Shown in pieces: positions 62,848-64,000 of a DNA stretch of 64,000 bases. The stretch's first letter is position 1; the number at the start of each line of letters is the position of its first letter. This DNA comes from Chrysogorgia sp. JL179-B06. Taxonomy: Eukaryota; Cnidaria; Anthozoa; Scleralcyonacea; Chrysogorgiidae. The stretch is from contig JAYKKM010000147.1 in the NCBI GenBank assembly GCA_035772405.1, forward strand, positions 310,001 to 374,000, in the 5' to 3' direction. The translations under genes and the position numbers were made by a program. Under the pieces are notes generated by a model, which had not been told where the DNA came from, made no database searches, and saw only the letters and a program-made list of their open reading frames with translations.

Positions 62848-64000
62848 CCGCTCTCAGATGACTCTCTAAGTAGATTGTTGTAGCCTGGGATTGGTGTCTT
62901 TAGTATAACCATGATTCTAGGGATCAGCCAAGTGTTTGGTGTCACTGCCATGTCCAGCTTGACGTTTGTGTCCCTTATTGCTTTGTTCATAAGATTGATC
63001 CAAACACTAGGCGAATATTGAACTACGGCATCCTCGATGATATTTCTAAAAATTTGTTGAACCTCCCGACTGCTAGCGCGATCTCCCACAATACTTTGTC
63101 TAGCCTTTGCCTGTGCACCAAGTAGAGCGTACATGTACACCTCTATCGATTGATTCAGTAACTCCTGCCCCAACTTGGTTAATCCATCAGATGTTCTTGA
63201 GCATAACGTTTGTAGTCTCCTTTTACGTCTTTGATATCAAGGTTCCAATTACCACTTAGGGGGAGATGATTTCTCAAAAGTCGCCAATCTGGTATGTAAG
63301 TCTGAGGATGTCGGCAATATCAGCTCCACTCTTGCTAAGACGAAACATCACTCTTCTAATAGTAAAGTACACGTGGAACCTCATGAGACTTGTGATCTGT
63401 CTTGGGATATCAGATGTTGGGGTTATGTTTTGTAAAGAGACTCCAGACCTATACGTGGCTATGTACATTGCAGCAATTGCTTGGTAGTAACTCTTTATTA
63501 GAGTCCATACTGTGTTGATGTTTACCCCCATCTGGTCCATCCTGGTAGTATAACTTCGTGTCGATAATTATTCTTGGGAGACTAGACTTGAAGGAGTTTT
63601 TGTCGTCAACATAGACATCGAAGTTGTTAACTTGATAGTTGAGCACATATGGAGGAAATGTTGTGACTTTATCAGAGTCTCTAGTTTTATTGTTCTCTGT
63701 TAGTATCAACTTTTGAACTGTTCCACCACTTGACCATATCTTTGGGAAGGGTGTGTTGTTATGGAGCCACTTCCACATACTCTTATCATTCTTGAACGTG
63801 GTACTTGTAATGTCAGTCGAGAGTATGTCGTCGTTGATGAAGAATATGTCAACTCTTGTCACGTCACCCTGTTGTGTTTGGATTGGTTCGAAACTGAACT
63901 TGGTCATTGTGATATAAGGATATTTTTTGATGAGGTCTGACTTGGCCTGCTGAATGCGTCTTTAGAGTTCCTAATTGCCTTGTCATAGTTCTCACCATAA
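62844..64000 (-). pseudogene. Large unknown protein, candidate capsid or structural gene (5' end outside window)
   Basis: Frames connect from the window edge (DKAIRNSKDAF, KKYPYIT) through FSFEPIQTQQGDVTRVDIFF, WLHNNTPFPKIWSSGG and LNYQVNNFDVYVDD to SYYQAIAAMYIATYR, MRFHVYFTIRRVMFRL, LRNHLPLSGNWN and a C-terminal helical part ending at TGA 62844-62846. At least three frameshifts occur (near 63500, 63280 and 63180). It is long and has no enzyme motifs, so a structural role is the best guess. I could not show a jelly-roll capsid signature. Confidence 0.42.

Overview
The window looks like a piece of an invertebrate animal nuclear genome, probably marine; I cannot name the species. It is AT-rich, and a spliced host gene sits among many nested transposable elements: Ty3/gypsy and BEL/Pao LTR retrotransposons, LINE ends, Mutator-like and hAT-like DNA elements, foldback elements, tRNA-like and 5S-like SINEs, minisatellites, and a block of Polinton/adintovirus-like genes. 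I see no rRNA operon, convincing tRNA gene, CRISPR array or bacterial operon.

1-13.3 kb: a young Ty3/gypsy element with intact gag and pol, near-identical LTRs and a textbook -1 frameshift site with pseudoknot has inserted into a LINE relic (6570-7830). A segment of about 1.2 kb holding the LINE 3' end, a short LTR and the end of a second Ty3-like pol is present twice (7537-8731 and 9457-10603). The second copy belongs to a decayed minus-strand Ty3-like element (10139-13279) with 102-105 bp LTRs and a 5-bp target duplication.

13.3-29 kb: tRNA-like repeat heads, then two inverted copies of one Mutator-like element (15068-18284 and 21219-24467). Each has its own perfect 9-bp target duplication, a SWIM zinc-finger reading frame, and the same nested hAT-like element at the same site. 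Around them lie three copies of a 653-655 bp unit, fragments of a Polinton-type DNA polymerase in both orientations (25.4-26.3 kb), and a 1.0-kb foldback element.

29.4-52.1 kb: a spliced minus-strand host gene, reconstructed from eight exons whose splice phases agree at all but one junction. It encodes a single-pass membrane protein with two Ig-like domains near the visible N-terminus, a cysteine-bearing extracellular region, a transmembrane helix and a 21-residue tail. Its introns hold a foldback element split by a 5S-derived SINE, minisatellites, and a complete but dead BEL/Pao element (38692-45101) whose integrase is interrupted by a 776-bp hAT-type MITE.

52.1-64 kb: LINE remnants, then the left part of a compact virus-like element that runs off the window. 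On the plus strand are an unknown repeat-bearing ORF and a frameshifted protein-primed type B DNA polymerase with an embedded HNH-like module. On the minus strand, ending 2 nt from the polymerase, are tightly packed genes for small zinc proteins, membrane and coiled-coil proteins, a Bro-N/VRR-NUC/C2H2 fusion, a SLATT-like membrane protein and two unknown candidate structural proteins. Four junctions are ATGA, TAATG or TGATG stop/start overlaps. No integrase, packaging ATPase, protease or recognisable capsid gene is visible, so its class is inferred mainly from the polymerase.
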